A DNA stretch of 64,000 nucleotides from Coprobacter secundus (GTDB lineage Bacteria > Bacteroidota > Bacteroidia > Bacteroidales > Coprobacteraceae), in assembly GCA_000803105.1 (NCBI GenBank), contig JTDA01000008.1, positions 86,760 to 150,759 of the forward strand, given 5' to 3'. Under the pieces are notes generated by a model. That model was not told where the DNA came from. It saw nothing but the letters and a program-made list of their open reading frames with translations, and did not search any database. Shown here in pieces: positions 27,862-36,761 of the stretch. The first letter of the stretch is position 1. Each line of letters begins with the position of its first letter. The position numbers were made by a program, and so were the translations under genes.

Positions 27862-27897
27862 CGAGTACATTATTGTACTTTGAGAGAATAGAAACTG

Positions 27898-27934
27898 AAT
27901 AGTTGGAGAGTCCTTACCAAACTTTCCAACTATT
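27898..27934 (+). terminator. Terminator or attenuator between leader and phosphoesterase operon
   Basis: A 10-bp perfect stem (AATAGTTGGA with TCCAACTATT) is followed by TTGTTTG. It separates the short leader frame from the operon at 28052. Confidence 0.7.
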
Positions 27935-28051
27935 TTGTTTGTATGCCCATTTGTGACAGTCGCCTTTATGATGCTCTTCTGCCATTTCCGTCTGATGGGC
28001 TGTTGGTAACCAGATTATTAACGTGCAGTGATGCACATAAATTGAGTAGAA

Positions 28052-28633
28052 ATGAACTATAAATTTGATGGCAGCAAGGTGTTCTTTACATCTGATACCC
28101 ATTTTTATCATGGGAATATCATTCGTTTCTGCAACAGGCCGTTTAAGGATGTGGAAATGATGAATGAAACAATCATATCCAATTGGAATAATACTGTCGG
28201 ACAGTATGATATTGTTTTTCACTTAGGTGATTTCTGTCTTGGCGGTTCGGCTGAGTGGACTAAAATGCTGGATAGATTGAACGGAAAGATATATCTGATT
28301 ATGGGCAATCATGATTTGAAGAATATACGTCAAGGCTACATTGACAGATTTGAACATGTGGCAATGCAGATGCACATAGAGGTCGGTAAACAAAGGATAT
28401 ATTTGAACCATTATCCTTTCCTATGCTTTGATGGCGGTTACAAAGATGTGTGGCAACTGTTCGGACACGTACATACAAGGAAGAACAACACTAGAATTGA
28501 CGCTGCCCGGCTTCAGTATCTCTATCCGACGCAATACGATGTAGGGGTTGATAACAATAACTTTACACCCATATCATTTGAACAGGTAAAAAGGATGATT
28601 GAAAAACAAGTAGAGCAATTTCATAAGAAATAA
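28052..28633 (+). CDS. Calcineurin-like metallophosphoesterase
   Basis: A 193-residue metal-dependent phosphoesterase. Motifs of the superfamily in order: FTSDTHFYHGNII (D-x-H), FHLGDFCLGG (G-D), IMGNHDLKN (GNHD), LNHYPFLCFDGG and LFGHVHTRKNN (GHVH). The substrate is not predictable; small members of this type act on phosphodiesters or nucleotides. It is the first gene of a three-gene rightward operon whose last gene is a second, different phosphoesterase. Confidence 0.92.
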   Translation: MNYKFDGSKVFFTSDTHFYHGNIIRFCNRPFKDVEMMNETIISNWNNTVGQYDIVFHLGDFCLGGSAEWTKMLDRLNGKIYLIMGNHDLKNIRQGYIDRFEHVAMQMHIEVGKQRIYLNHYPFLCFDGGYKDVWQLFGHVHTRKNNTRIDAARLQYLYPTQYDVGVDNNNFTPISFEQVKRMIEKQVEQFHKK

Positions 28634-28649
28634 AAAAGGAGGGTTATGT

Positions 28650-29180
28650 ATGAGTGAATATACAACGGTCTATTTAAGACACAAAGACATGCCTTTGTTG
28701 AAAAAGAAAGAGCATCCGTCTCATGAAGAATGCCAAAGTCAATCTAAAGAAGATTTGATGAAAGTCGATGAATATAACAAACAGGTTACAAAGTCTTTGG
28801 GGTGTAAATTGTTTTATCTTACTACTACCCCAAGTCGTGAATTGACTGTGCTTCCATGTAGCCCATCTCCAAGTGTGCTGACAAACGTCCTTCTTGAGGA
28901 GGTTTTATGCTTTTATAAAGAAGAAATCGAAAATTGTAAAAAGGCTATTGCTAAGAATAAAGAAGATATTGCCAAGTTGGAAGTACGAATAGCCAAAACG
29001 ACCGTCGATTTGTACGATAAAATCAACAAGGAGATAGACAACTGCTATGAGAACATAGACTTTGAGGAAGAAGAACTTGAACACTACCAATTCCTGTATA
29101 ATAAATTTTCTTTCTTGGAGGGTATTATTGTCGATGAATCGAATTCAAAGAATTATGAACTGATTTATACAAAATATTAA
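28650..29180 (+). CDS. Coiled-coil protein of unknown function
   Basis: A 176-residue protein not recognised. The C-terminal half (about 85-150) is a strong coiled coil rich in Glu/Lys/Ile (EEIENCKKAIAKNKEDIAKL and onward). There is no signal peptide. The ATG at 28650 is preceded by AAGGAGGG, an unusually good Shine-Dalgarno sequence for this phylum. The gene lies 16 bp after one metallophosphoesterase gene and 13 bp before another, so it is probably a partner of one or both. Confidence 0.75.
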   Translation: MSEYTTVYLRHKDMPLLKKKEHPSHEECQSQSKEDLMKVDEYNKQVTKSLGCKLFYLTTTPSRELTVLPCSPSPSVLTNVLLEEVLCFYKEEIENCKKAIAKNKEDIAKLEVRIAKTTVDLYDKINKEIDNCYENIDFEEEELEHYQFLYNKFSFLEGIIVDESNSKNYELIYTKY

Positions 29181-29193
29181 TAAACAAAAGATT

Positions 29194-29961
29194 ATGAAGA
29201 TACAATATATGAGCGACCTGCATTTGGAATTCAGCGATAACAGCAGGTGGATGAAACATAATGAATTACCTGTAACTGGCGATGTTCTGGTTCTTGCCGG
29301 AGATATATTCTATTTGAAAAACAAGGTTGCACCTTTGAGCAATTTTTGGAAATGGGCATCTGCAAATTATCGGCAAGTGCTCATTGTGCCCGGAAACCAT
29401 GAGTATTACAATTATTGTGATGTGATGGGTAAGGGACTGCAATGGAATTGGATGTTCAAGAAGAATGTAGGATATTACCAGAATCAAGTAGTAAAGATTG
29501 ATGATACCGATTTTATCATGAGCACTTTGTGGTCTCAGATTTCTCCTTCTGACGAGTATTTTATATGGAAAGGCATGAACGACTTTCGGCAGATAATGTA
29601 TAATGGTAAATTGCTCCAAACTGAGGAGTTTAATCAGATGCATGAATTCTGCTTGGATTTCATCAAGCATAGTCTAACTGAAAGCACCACAAAGCACATT
29701 GTGGTAGTAACACATCATCTTCCCACATTGGAGGTCGTCGCCCATCACCATAAAGGTTCAGTGCTGAATAGTGCATTTGCAACTGAACTGAGTGGGCTTA
29801 TTGCCGACAGTCGCATTGACGCATGGATTTATGGGCATTCACATACCAACATTAATGCTGAGATAAACGGAACAAATGTCGTTTGCAATCAAATGGGATA
29901 TGTTTTTGAGAACGAACATATCGCCAACGGATTTGATCCGGGCAAGTTCCTTGTCTTGTGA
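29194..29961 (+). CDS. Calcineurin-like metallophosphoesterase
   Basis: A 255-residue protein with MKIQYMSDLHLEFSD (D-x-H), VLAGDIFYLKN (G-D), VPGNHEYYNY (GNHE), VVVTHHLPTLE and IYGHSHTNINAEI (GHSH). It resembles the Ser/Thr-phosphatase or YfcE-like branch more than the first phosphoesterase does. It is the last gene of the operon, with a long hairpin terminator downstream. The substrate is unknown. Confidence 0.92.
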   Translation: MKIQYMSDLHLEFSDNSRWMKHNELPVTGDVLVLAGDIFYLKNKVAPLSNFWKWASANYRQVLIVPGNHEYYNYCDVMGKGLQWNWMFKKNVGYYQNQVVKIDDTDFIMSTLWSQISPSDEYFIWKGMNDFRQIMYNGKLLQTEEFNQMHEFCLDFIKHSLTESTTKHIVVVTHHLPTLEVVAHHHKGSVLNSAFATELSGLIADSRIDAWIYGHSHTNINAEINGTNVVCNQMGYVFENEHIANGFDPGKFLVL

Positions 29962-29991
29962 AAGGCATGAGCTCGTCAGCAATACGTTTTA

Positions 29992-30059
29992 AAGCCTCAA
30001 TATATCATATAGTAACTAAAAACGTTCCTATTTGTATATTATATGATATGTTGGGGCTT
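29992..30059 (+). terminator. Long hairpin terminator after the phosphoesterase operon
   Basis: Arms of 19 nt (29992-30010 with 30041-30059, ends AAGCC/GGCTT, inner ATATCATAT/ATATGATAT) have only two mismatches and are followed by AAATTTTT. Confidence 0.8.
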
Positions 30060-30485
30060 AAATTTTTCAGTTCATTCGAAAAATTCCAATAACTGATTTT
30101 TTGCTTGCCAAAAGAAAAAGATATAACTCCACTCTCAACTTGACTTTAATGGCCGTTATTATATACACGGGCAATAAAGTTAAGTCAAACAGAGGGGAAG
30201 AAAAGAAAAAAGGCTTCAACTGAATATTTCTTTTGGTCAGCATGCAATATCCATGAAAATATCTTGCATTTAGTTGACATTATCGGCGAAAACATCCCAG
30301 AATTTTGTACCTTTGTAACTGGATAGGAAACAGGTGAACTTCATTGAGGATGCAATACTTCCTCGCAGTTCTGATTCACTGGAAAAAGAGTGTAATACAG
30401 CCTTCAAAACAAGTCAAGGAGGCTCAAAAACAACTTTTCTACCGATTAAATTGCAACAATCTATCATTCAAGCAGCTATGTATGC
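30060..30485. other. Right-end region of element 1 without a clear gene
   Basis: About 425 bp. It includes a run of purine-rich DNA (30195-30215) and an imperfect inverted repeat near 30138-30190 (TTGACTTTA versus TAAAGTTAAGTCAA). A 64-codon frame (30334-30528) runs across the att repeat and has no family resemblance. This is the expected place for integrase arm-binding sites of the right end. Confidence 0.5.
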
Positions 30486-30496
30486 TGCATCGGCAA
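30486..30496 (+). repeat. Right attachment repeat of element 1 (copy of mnmE tail)
   Basis: TGCATCGGCAA is identical to 5712-5722 and is followed by GTAA, so the triplets again read Cys-Ile-Gly-Lys-stop. It marks the junction of element 1 and element 2. An 11-bp match in this exact reading beside a second integrase module is unlikely by chance. Confidence 0.72.
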
Positions 30497-30545
30497 GTAA
30501 ATACTTGATTATCAAATGGTTAAATTGATTATAATCGATTAATAT

Positions 30546-30570
30546 GGCGCTCTTTACGGGCGCCTTTTTT
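30546..30570 (+). terminator. Terminator just inside element 2
   Basis: GGCGC (30546-30550) pairs with GCGCC (30560-30564) and is followed by six T residues. It has the same place relative to the mnmE-tail repeat as the terminator at 5770. Confidence 0.8.
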
Positions 30571-30750
30571 GTTGCTCAAGTATCGTTGATAATCGTTGCT
30601 AAGCCTTTTTACGCCATTTTTTGTACCTCCTGTGTACCTCACAAGCCCAAAGTCGGGTTTACTGTCTGCCAGATAGTGGACAACCTGGAACGCCTTGGAA
30701 CGCTGTGGTACGCAATGAAACAGATTTGGCGAACTAAAAAGATAATTAAA

Positions 30751-31647
30751 ATGGCTAGTAACATTGAAATTCAAAAGAAATGCGAGTGGTGTGGCACTAT
30801 TTTTACCGCCCACAAGATCACTACCGCATACTGTTCACACAGGTGCGCAAACCTCGCATACAAAGATCGAGTTAGAAAAAAACGAATTCAAGAATTCCAC
30901 TTGAAACATGATGTAGAATTAAAACCCAATTCTGAAAAAGAGTTCTTAACCCCTACTGAAGTTGCCGCATTTTTAGGTGTAGGCCGTACCTCAATTTATC
31001 GGTATATCAAAAACGCGAAAATCAAAGCGGTCAGATTTGATGGGAAAACTCTTGTACGGCGTTCGGATATTGATAAGATGTTCGACTACATTATTGCTTC
31101 CAATAATGAGAATAAGCCCAAAGAGAAAACTCCAATATCAGATTTCTACACCACAGCTGAAGTCAAAGAAAAGTATGGCATAAAGGATTCCTGGATATTT
31201 CACATCGCTAAGGAACATAATATTCCACGAACCTTTCACCGTGGGAAAACCTATTGGAGCAAAAAACATATTGATGATTACTTTGCAAAAAAAGCTCCCG
31301 ATCCTGAGATCAAGGAATGGTACAGCACGCAAGACATGCAGGAGAAGTTCGGCATGACACTAACGGCCATCTATTCTTTCGTATCAAAGAATGCCATTCC
31401 CAAAAAGAAAGTCGGTATTATGGTGTACTACTCCAAAAAGCATGTGGACATTGCCAAAGGTCTCATAGCTCCCGAAGAGCCCAAATACTACACCATTGCC
31501 GAAGCAATGGAACGATTCAATCTGACACGAGACCAACTCTACCATTATGTGAAATACCATAATATTCCCCGTATCAAAGTCGGTAAATATACCAAGATCC
31601 TGCGGGCTGAGCTGGATAAGTTCTTTGAACCTCCAAAGATAGAATGA
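30751..31647 (+). CDS. Zinc-finger protein with four helix-turn-helix domains, integration module
   Basis: Paralogue of 6000-6878 in element 2. The start at 30751 (MASNIEIQKKCEWCG) matches the other protein; the frame continues upstream without homology. It has the Cys finger (CEWCG, CSHRC) and four HTH units beginning FLTPTEVAAFLGVG, FYTTAEVKEKYGIK, WYSTQDMQEKFGMT and YYTIAEAMERFNLT. It is followed by the leader repeat and the truncated integrase gene. Probably a directionality factor or regulator of the module. Confidence 0.85.
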   Translation: MASNIEIQKKCEWCGTIFTAHKITTAYCSHRCANLAYKDRVRKKRIQEFHLKHDVELKPNSEKEFLTPTEVAAFLGVGRTSIYRYIKNAKIKAVRFDGKTLVRRSDIDKMFDYIIASNNENKPKEKTPISDFYTTAEVKEKYGIKDSWIFHIAKEHNIPRTFHRGKTYWSKKHIDDYFAKKAPDPEIKEWYSTQDMQEKFGMTLTAIYSFVSKNAIPKKKVGIMVYYSKKHVDIAKGLIAPEEPKYYTIAEAMERFNLTRDQLYHYVKYHNIPRIKVGKYTKILRAELDKFFEPPKIE

Positions 31648-31654
31648 GCCGAAA

Positions 31655-31705
31655 GTTATTTTCCGGTGATAAATACCACCATCATAACACCTTTTTAATT
31701 TGCAA
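31655..31705 (+). repeat. Leader repeat A of element 2, upstream of the integrase
   Basis: About 52 bp containing TTCCGGTGAT, CCACCATCA, AACACC and a terminal TTTGC. It recurs at 55255-55306 in front of the excisionase-like gene with equal length and about ten changes. It occupies the same two places as the unrelated leader repeat of element 1. Confidence 0.72.
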
Positions 31706-31739
31706 CAAAAACAGGTATTAATCAAAAAACAATATAGCT

Positions 31740-32735
31740 ATGACACTTACATGCACCAACGTAACTTTGAGACAAAAGCCATTGCGTAACGACCGCATAT
31801 CTCTTTATCTAGATTATTATCCGGCCATACGCAATCCTTATACGATGAAGATGAGTCGCCGGGAATTCCTCGGCATCTACATCTATGCCAAGCCCAAGAA
31901 CGAGCAGCAAAGAATGTTCAATCAGGACATGTTGAACAAAGCAGAGGCAATTCGCTGTATCCGTGTCCAGTCGCTTATCAATGAAGAATTCGGGTTCCTA
32001 GACAAGAACAAGCAAAAGGTAGATTTCCTTGCCTACTTCCGGACAAAGGCACGGGAAAAGTATGAGAAATGGGATTGTGTTTACAACCACTTCGAGAAAT
32101 TTGTCGGCGGTAAATGTACATTCGGCGATGTTACCGTAGAACTGTGCGAGAAGTTCAGGGATTACCTGCTCAAATGCAAACAGATCAATCATCCCAATGC
32201 TTACATCTCACGTAATTCGGCAGCCGGTTATTATTCGACGTTCCGTGCCTTATTGAAAATAGCCTATAAAGAAAAGATGTTGCGTGAGAACTTGAACGAC
32301 TTTCTGGAAAAGATAGAATGGAAAGAGGTCAAGAAAGAGTATCTGACACTTGATGAAGTCAAGAAACTGGCCGCTACACCCTGCAAAATTACAGTCTTGA
32401 AACAGGCCTCCCTGTTTGCCTGCATGACCGGTCTCCGTATCAGTGATATTCTGAAGCTGGACTGGCGTGATTTTGAGGTCGGCCCGGATCAGGGTTACTA
32501 CATCCGTATCTGCACCGAGAAAACAGAAACCGAGGCCACACTCCCCATCAGTCAGGAAGCACTGGAGTTGTGTGGCGAATGGGGCACCGGAAAAGTCTTC
32601 AAAGGCTTAACCCGCTCCATGACTCATCATCCCTTGAAACAATGGATTGCCGAAGCCGGAATCAGAAAGCACATAACCTTCCATCTTGCTAGGCATAACA
32701 GTTTCTATTTCTCTCTGAAAACAAGCAGTTTATGA
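31740..32735 (+). pseudogene. Tyrosine integrase of element 2, 5' fragment
   Basis: Encodes the arm-binding and core-binding domains and the first half of the catalytic domain, close in sequence to 6994-8106 (MTLTCTNVTLRQKPLRNDRI, YLDYYPAIRN, catalytic Arg in TGLRISDIL). The homologous part ends at ITFH (about 32683). After it the frame runs 17 codons into foreign DNA and stops at 32735, so the HxxR motif is replaced by a chance HLARH and the Tyr is missing. The rest of the gene is at 53507-53674. It was split by insertion of element 3. Confidence 0.88.
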
Positions 32736-32750
32736 AATTGAGAATCTTGA

Positions 32751-32758
32751 CAGGTAAC
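32751..32758 (+). promoter_or_regulatory. Candidate integrase arm site, left end of element 3
   Basis: CAGGTAAC about 70 bp inside the left end; the same octamer occurs near the right end. Confidence 0.4.
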
Positions 32759-32961
32759 GATCTGGAAACGAGCAAAGTTCCCTTATCTGTTTTATTCTGC
32801 ATTATTGAAAAGAACACTTAATTCTGATACAAAGGTAGTGATTTATTCAATAATATAATAACCGGAAAAGGATTTTGATGTGTTTTCTAATATTAAAACC
32901 TTAAATTCATTCTATCAGATAAAAAATCCAATACAATCCATCTGAAATGAGACTTATTCCT

Positions 32962-32969
32962 TATATTTG
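32962..32969 (+). promoter_or_regulatory. -7 box for the GHKL-nuclease gene
   Basis: TATATTTG matches TAnnTTTG and lies 33 bp before the ATG at 33002. No strong -33 element is present. Confidence 0.45.
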
Positions 32970-33001
32970 TAATAAACTAGGGAATGTAATATCAATTTGA
33001 G

Positions 33002-35020
33002 ATGAGTAAGATTAATATTGATAGAATCATCAAGGATATTAAGTCTAAAACGACAAGTTTAACGCCTGTCATTGAAGCTGTGTGTAATTCTATTGATGCC
33101 ATCGGTACTGAAAGAACCGATGGTGTTATTGATATTATAGTAAAGCGAACTGGTCAGCGGTCTTTAAATTTAGACAATACTAATACTCTGTCTGACATTG
33201 TATCAATAGATATAATAGACAATGGTATCGGTTTTACAGAGGAAAACAAAGACTCTTTTGATACTTATAGAAGTGGCTTTAAGATGTCTAAAGGCGGTAA
33301 AGGGTTTGGTCGGTTTATGTATCTAAAATACTTTAATAATGTTTCTATTGAAAGTGTTTTTTGCGAGGATGGTAAATATAAACAACGAAGTTTTACGTTC
33401 GGGCATGCAGATGAAATAATAGAAAATGAACAAATAGTAGATATTGAATCCACCCCTGACCTGCATACAGGTACAGTTTTGCACCTTTCTTCTATCAAGT
33501 CTTTTGATTTGGACAAAGGACTTGAAGTTATTGCCAGAAAGCTTGTAGAGCGTTTGCTGGTATTCTTTGTTACTGGGGGGAAGTATACTCCCAAAATTAC
33601 AATTAAAGAAGAGGATGAATCTAATTCAATAGTCTTAAACGATTATATTGGAGAAAATTCCGATATTCAACAGATTGGCAAAGAAGAAAAGTTTACGATA
33701 AAAGGTCGTGATAATGAATGGAATTTTGTAGTAAAGATTTATAAAATATACTATTCCGCAATAACAAATAAAATCTGTCTAACAGCAAATTATAGAGAGG
33801 TTACAGAGTCGGCATTGCATAACTATGTACCTGAGTTTAAAGAAACAATGTTCGAGATAACAGAAAAGGGGACTCAGAAGAACTATATGATAAAAGCGTA
33901 TGTTCAAGGTAAATATCTTGATGACAATGTAACAACAGAAAGAGATGGTTTCAACTTCGGTAAAGAAGATGATATATATTCAGATTTATCTGAAAAGCAG
34001 ATAATGAAAGCCACTTCATCTATTATTAAAAATTATTTTTCTGATGATATAGAAAAACGATATAATGATAAGAAGCAAAAAGTCGAACATTATGTATATA
34101 ATACAGCACCTTGGAATAAGACTTTATTAAAGGATGTAGATATGGAATCTATTCCAATAGGAATTTCAGATTTTGATTTGGAAATGCGTTTCCAGAAGAT
34201 AAAGTTTGACAAAGAACAAAATGCAAGGATTGCATTAAAGGAGTTGCAGGACAAATACTCTGATGCTGAAGATGAAAGTGATATATCTTTTGAGGATGAA
34301 GTAAATGATATTTTAAAGAATGTGACAGAAACAGCAAAAAACGATTTAGCTCATTATGTATGTCAGAGACGTAGAATCATTGAATTATTCGATGATTTAC
34401 GTAAAAGGATTGATGGAGGAAAATCTCACAAAGAGAGTGAAATGCATAATTTAATATTTCCTATGATAAAGGATGATAGGGAGATTGAATATGAAGAACA
34501 TAATTTATGGTTACTTGATGAAAGATTTAATTTCACTCAATATATAGCATCAGATAAAGTGATTTCTAGTTCTGACCACAAGGAGCCAGACCTTGCTATA
34601 TTTTATGAAAGTGGTTTGTTTTATCGAAATGGAGATAACACTATCACATCCCCTATCGCTATTGTTGAATTCAAACGTCCTAAACGAACGAATTATTCAG
34701 ATGAGGAAAATCCAATAAATCAGGCATTACGCTATGCAGGTAAAATCCTGGCAGGAAAATATGAGATGCCTGAAGGATTAGAAGAGATTATTGTAGATAA
34801 AAACGTAACTCCTGTTTACATATATATTGTATGTGATATCGTACCTAAGATTGAGGAGTTTGCTGATTTATCAGGACTTTCTATAAGTCCAGATAAACAA
34901 GGGTACTTTGGCTATAATCCTAAGTATAATGCATATATTGAAATTAAAAGCTTTAAAAAAGTAATTGATGATGCAAAAATGCGAAATCAAATATTTTTTA
35001 AGAAATTAGGACTATGTTAA
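33002..35020 (+). CDS. GHKL (Hsp90/MutL-like) ATPase fused to a C-terminal PD-(D/E)XK nuclease-like domain
   Basis: A 672-residue protein. The N-terminus has the GHKL ATP-binding motifs: IEAVCNSIDA (Glu25 and Asn29), IIDNGIGF and the lid GGKGFGRFMYLKYF. Middle residues (about 150-480) are not recognised and include a helical, acidic segment. The C-terminal domain has EPDLAIFYESG (Asp530), then IAIVEFKRPKR (Glu556, Lys558) and INQALRYAGKI, the layout of a PD-(D/E)XK nuclease. The combination suggests an ATP-gated nuclease of a defence system. It is followed after 134 bp by a DUF262-HEPN pair in the same direction; whether the three form one system is not known. Confidence 0.75.
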   Translation: MSKINIDRIIKDIKSKTTSLTPVIEAVCNSIDAIGTERTDGVIDIIVKRTGQRSLNLDNTNTLSDIVSIDIIDNGIGFTEENKDSFDTYRSGFKMSKGGKGFGRFMYLKYFNNVSIESVFCEDGKYKQRSFTFGHADEIIENEQIVDIESTPDLHTGTVLHLSSIKSFDLDKGLEVIARKLVERLLVFFVTGGKYTPKITIKEEDESNSIVLNDYIGENSDIQQIGKEEKFTIKGRDNEWNFVVKIYKIYYSAITNKICLTANYREVTESALHNYVPEFKETMFEITEKGTQKNYMIKAYVQGKYLDDNVTTERDGFNFGKEDDIYSDLSEKQIMKATSSIIKNYFSDDIEKRYNDKKQKVEHYVYNTAPWNKTLLKDVDMESIPIGISDFDLEMRFQKIKFDKEQNARIALKELQDKYSDAEDESDISFEDEVNDILKNVTETAKNDLAHYVCQRRRIIELFDDLRKRIDGGKSHKESEMHNLIFPMIKDDREIEYEEHNLWLLDERFNFTQYIASDKVISSSDHKEPDLAIFYESGLFYRNGDNTITSPIAIVEFKRPKRTNYSDEENPINQALRYAGKILAGKYEMPEGLEEIIVDKNVTPVYIYIVCDIVPKIEEFADLSGLSISPDKQGYFGYNPKYNAYIEIKSFKKVIDDAKMRNQIFFKKLGLC

Positions 35021-35154
35021 ATATTGTTGCCTTCCAATATGTGGTGCAGCTTTACCTGTTATGCAATAAAATAAACATTAATTTAACATAAAGCCAATTT
35101 CGTATTAGATTTAGAGCGTACAAATTAAGTATAGAAAATTTAATTATCACAGCT

Positions 35155-36273
35155 ATGAGTGAACATATAGATTTTATTTCAGAAGAGCAAAATGAAGAGT
35201 TCTCTAATGATGACCTGTTTAATATTACCTCATGGGGCGCAGATCCTTCTGTTAGAGAATTAATCCAACAATATAAAGAAGGTGATATTGAAAAACCTGA
35301 GTTGCAGAGAAAATATGTATGGAAGAAAAAAGATGCTAGCCGTTTTATAGAATCGCTACTTCTTGGACTTCCTGTTCCTAGTATATTTTTAGCAAACATT
35401 GAACAATCTGGGAAACGCCTTATTATTGATGGTTATCAACGAATACGTACATTATACGACTATATTGAAGACGGTATATGGCATGGTGACGATTCTGATT
35501 TTAAATTAATTAATTCAGAACTTATAAACGAACGTTGGAGAGGAAAAGCCTTTAAAGAGCTAACTGAAATAGATAAAAGAAGACTGAAAAACTACACTAT
35601 TCATGCAATTGTTTTTGAACAAAAACATCCATCTGATGATTCTGGGCTCTTTCAAGTTTTTGAAAGAATTAATACTAGTGGTACCACATTAAATAATCAA
35701 GAAATTCGTAATTGCGTATATCAAGGTAATATGAATACCCTTTTATTTAAAGTAAATAAGTATCAACAATGGCGCTATTTGTATGGAGAACAAGAAGAAG
35801 ATCCAAGGATGATGGATTTAGAATTAATCCTTAGATATTACGCATTAAATTCTGTAGAAATATATAATTCTGACAAAAAGAAAATAAGTTTAAAGCAGAC
35901 TCTAAATAAATATATGCAATCAAATATTAATGCCTCTACAGATTTTATTGCTGAAAAAGAAAGTGAATTTTATTCTGTTATAGATTTTATCTATACAAAT
36001 ATGGGAGAAGAAGCATTTTTTAATCTACAAAATGATCTCTCTAAAATAAGACGTAGACTATACCCTACAGTTTTTGATTCTATAATGATTGCAACTTCAA
36101 TAGCATTAAAAAAAGGATGCATTGATGTAGTAAAAAATTTACCAGAAAAACGCCTTGCATTATTAAGAGATGCGACATATAGGGAAAGTATATCTCAAGG
36201 TACTATGAAAATAGATAATATCCGAACACGCATCTCTTGCGCACTCCATTTTTTATATGGTATAAAACTATGA
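35155..36273 (+). CDS. DUF262 (GmrS-like N-terminal) family protein
   Basis: A 372-residue protein. The DUF262 hallmarks are ELQRKYVWKKKDASRFIESLLLGLPVPSIFLA and the IIDGYQRIRTLYDYI motif (a DGQQR-type ParB/Srx-fold nucleotide-binding motif), followed by FQVFERINTSGTTLNNQEIRNCVYQG. In the type IV enzyme GmrSD this domain binds and hydrolyses nucleotides, but the HNH-type GmrD domain is absent here. Its stop overlaps the start of the HEPN gene as ATGA, so the two are translationally coupled. The likely role is sensor or ATPase partner of the HEPN nuclease; this is inference. Confidence 0.87.
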   Translation: MSEHIDFISEEQNEEFSNDDLFNITSWGADPSVRELIQQYKEGDIEKPELQRKYVWKKKDASRFIESLLLGLPVPSIFLANIEQSGKRLIIDGYQRIRTLYDYIEDGIWHGDDSDFKLINSELINERWRGKAFKELTEIDKRRLKNYTIHAIVFEQKHPSDDSGLFQVFERINTSGTTLNNQEIRNCVYQGNMNTLLFKVNKYQQWRYLYGEQEEDPRMMDLELILRYYALNSVEIYNSDKKKISLKQTLNKYMQSNINASTDFIAEKESEFYSVIDFIYTNMGEEAFFNLQNDLSKIRRRLYPTVFDSIMIATSIALKKGCIDVVKNLPEKRLALLRDATYRESISQGTMKIDNIRTRISCALHFLYGIKL

Positions 36274-36761
36274 TTAATAATATTAATGCCAAGGCTGCTA
36301 TCGATGACTGTAATGCCGAGCTAGACCGTATTACAGGTATTATAAATGGGGTTGGGAGTACTAGCCCACTCTCTGGATATCTGACCAAATATTCTTTGAT
36401 CCGTATATGTGGAACTCTTGAAGTCTGTTATAAAACAATTATTGCAGATTATTATGAAAATGCGGCACCGCAACTGGGACAATTTATAGGATATCATTTA
36501 AGAGATGCATCAATGAATCCTACTTATGAAAACATATGTCAAGCATTAAAACGTTTTGATGATAACAAAAATCAAAATTTCAAGTCAGCAATAACAACTT
36601 TACCAAACAATGAAAGTTTAAAAGAAGCATTTTCTGTATTAAATAGAGAAAGAAATAATGTTGCTCATGGGACTAATTCCACACTATCATTTAATGATAT
36701 GAAGGATCGTTTTTCTGAGACTATTCAAATCATTGAAATCTTAGATACAATTATGGTGTAA
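36270..36761 (+). CDS. HEPN-domain protein (MAE_28990-like), probable RNase
   Basis: A 163-residue all-helical protein with the HEPN catalytic motif R-x4-H: Arg128-N-N-V-A-His133 in RERNNVAHG. Such proteins are usually ribonucleases that act in toxin-antitoxin or abortive systems. The start at 36270 overlaps the stop of the DUF262 gene (ATGA); a longer in-frame start at 36237 would lie inside that gene. The pairing of DUF262 and HEPN suggests a two-component defence module. A large perfect inverted repeat covers the stop codon. Confidence 0.8.
   Translation: MINNINAKAAIDDCNAELDRITGIINGVGSTSPLSGYLTKYSLIRICGTLEVCYKTIIADYYENAAPQLGQFIGYHLRDASMNPTYENICQALKRFDDNKNQNFKSAITTLPNNESLKEAFSVLNRERNNVAHGTNSTLSFNDMKDRFSETIQIIEILDTIMV

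Larger units (their letters stand above)
5712..30496. mobile_element. Integrative element 1 (about 24.8 kb) at the mnmE 3' end
   Basis: Bounded by the 11-bp mnmE-tail repeat. At its left end is a recombination module: four-HTH protein, complete tyrosine integrase, two-TM protein, small HTH protein and a RecA-like ATPase. The cargo is a leftward defence island (12168-27545) and a rightward phosphoesterase operon (28052-29961). No relaxase, mobC or oriT-like region is seen, so it is either immobile, moved in trans or has lost these genes. Boundaries are inferred from the repeat and from the paralogous module that begins just right of it. Confidence 0.72.

Noticed and set aside
30334-30528. A 64-codon frame across the right attachment repeat
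   Set aside because: Crosses the element boundary and uses the repeat in a different reading frame; no resemblance to known proteins.
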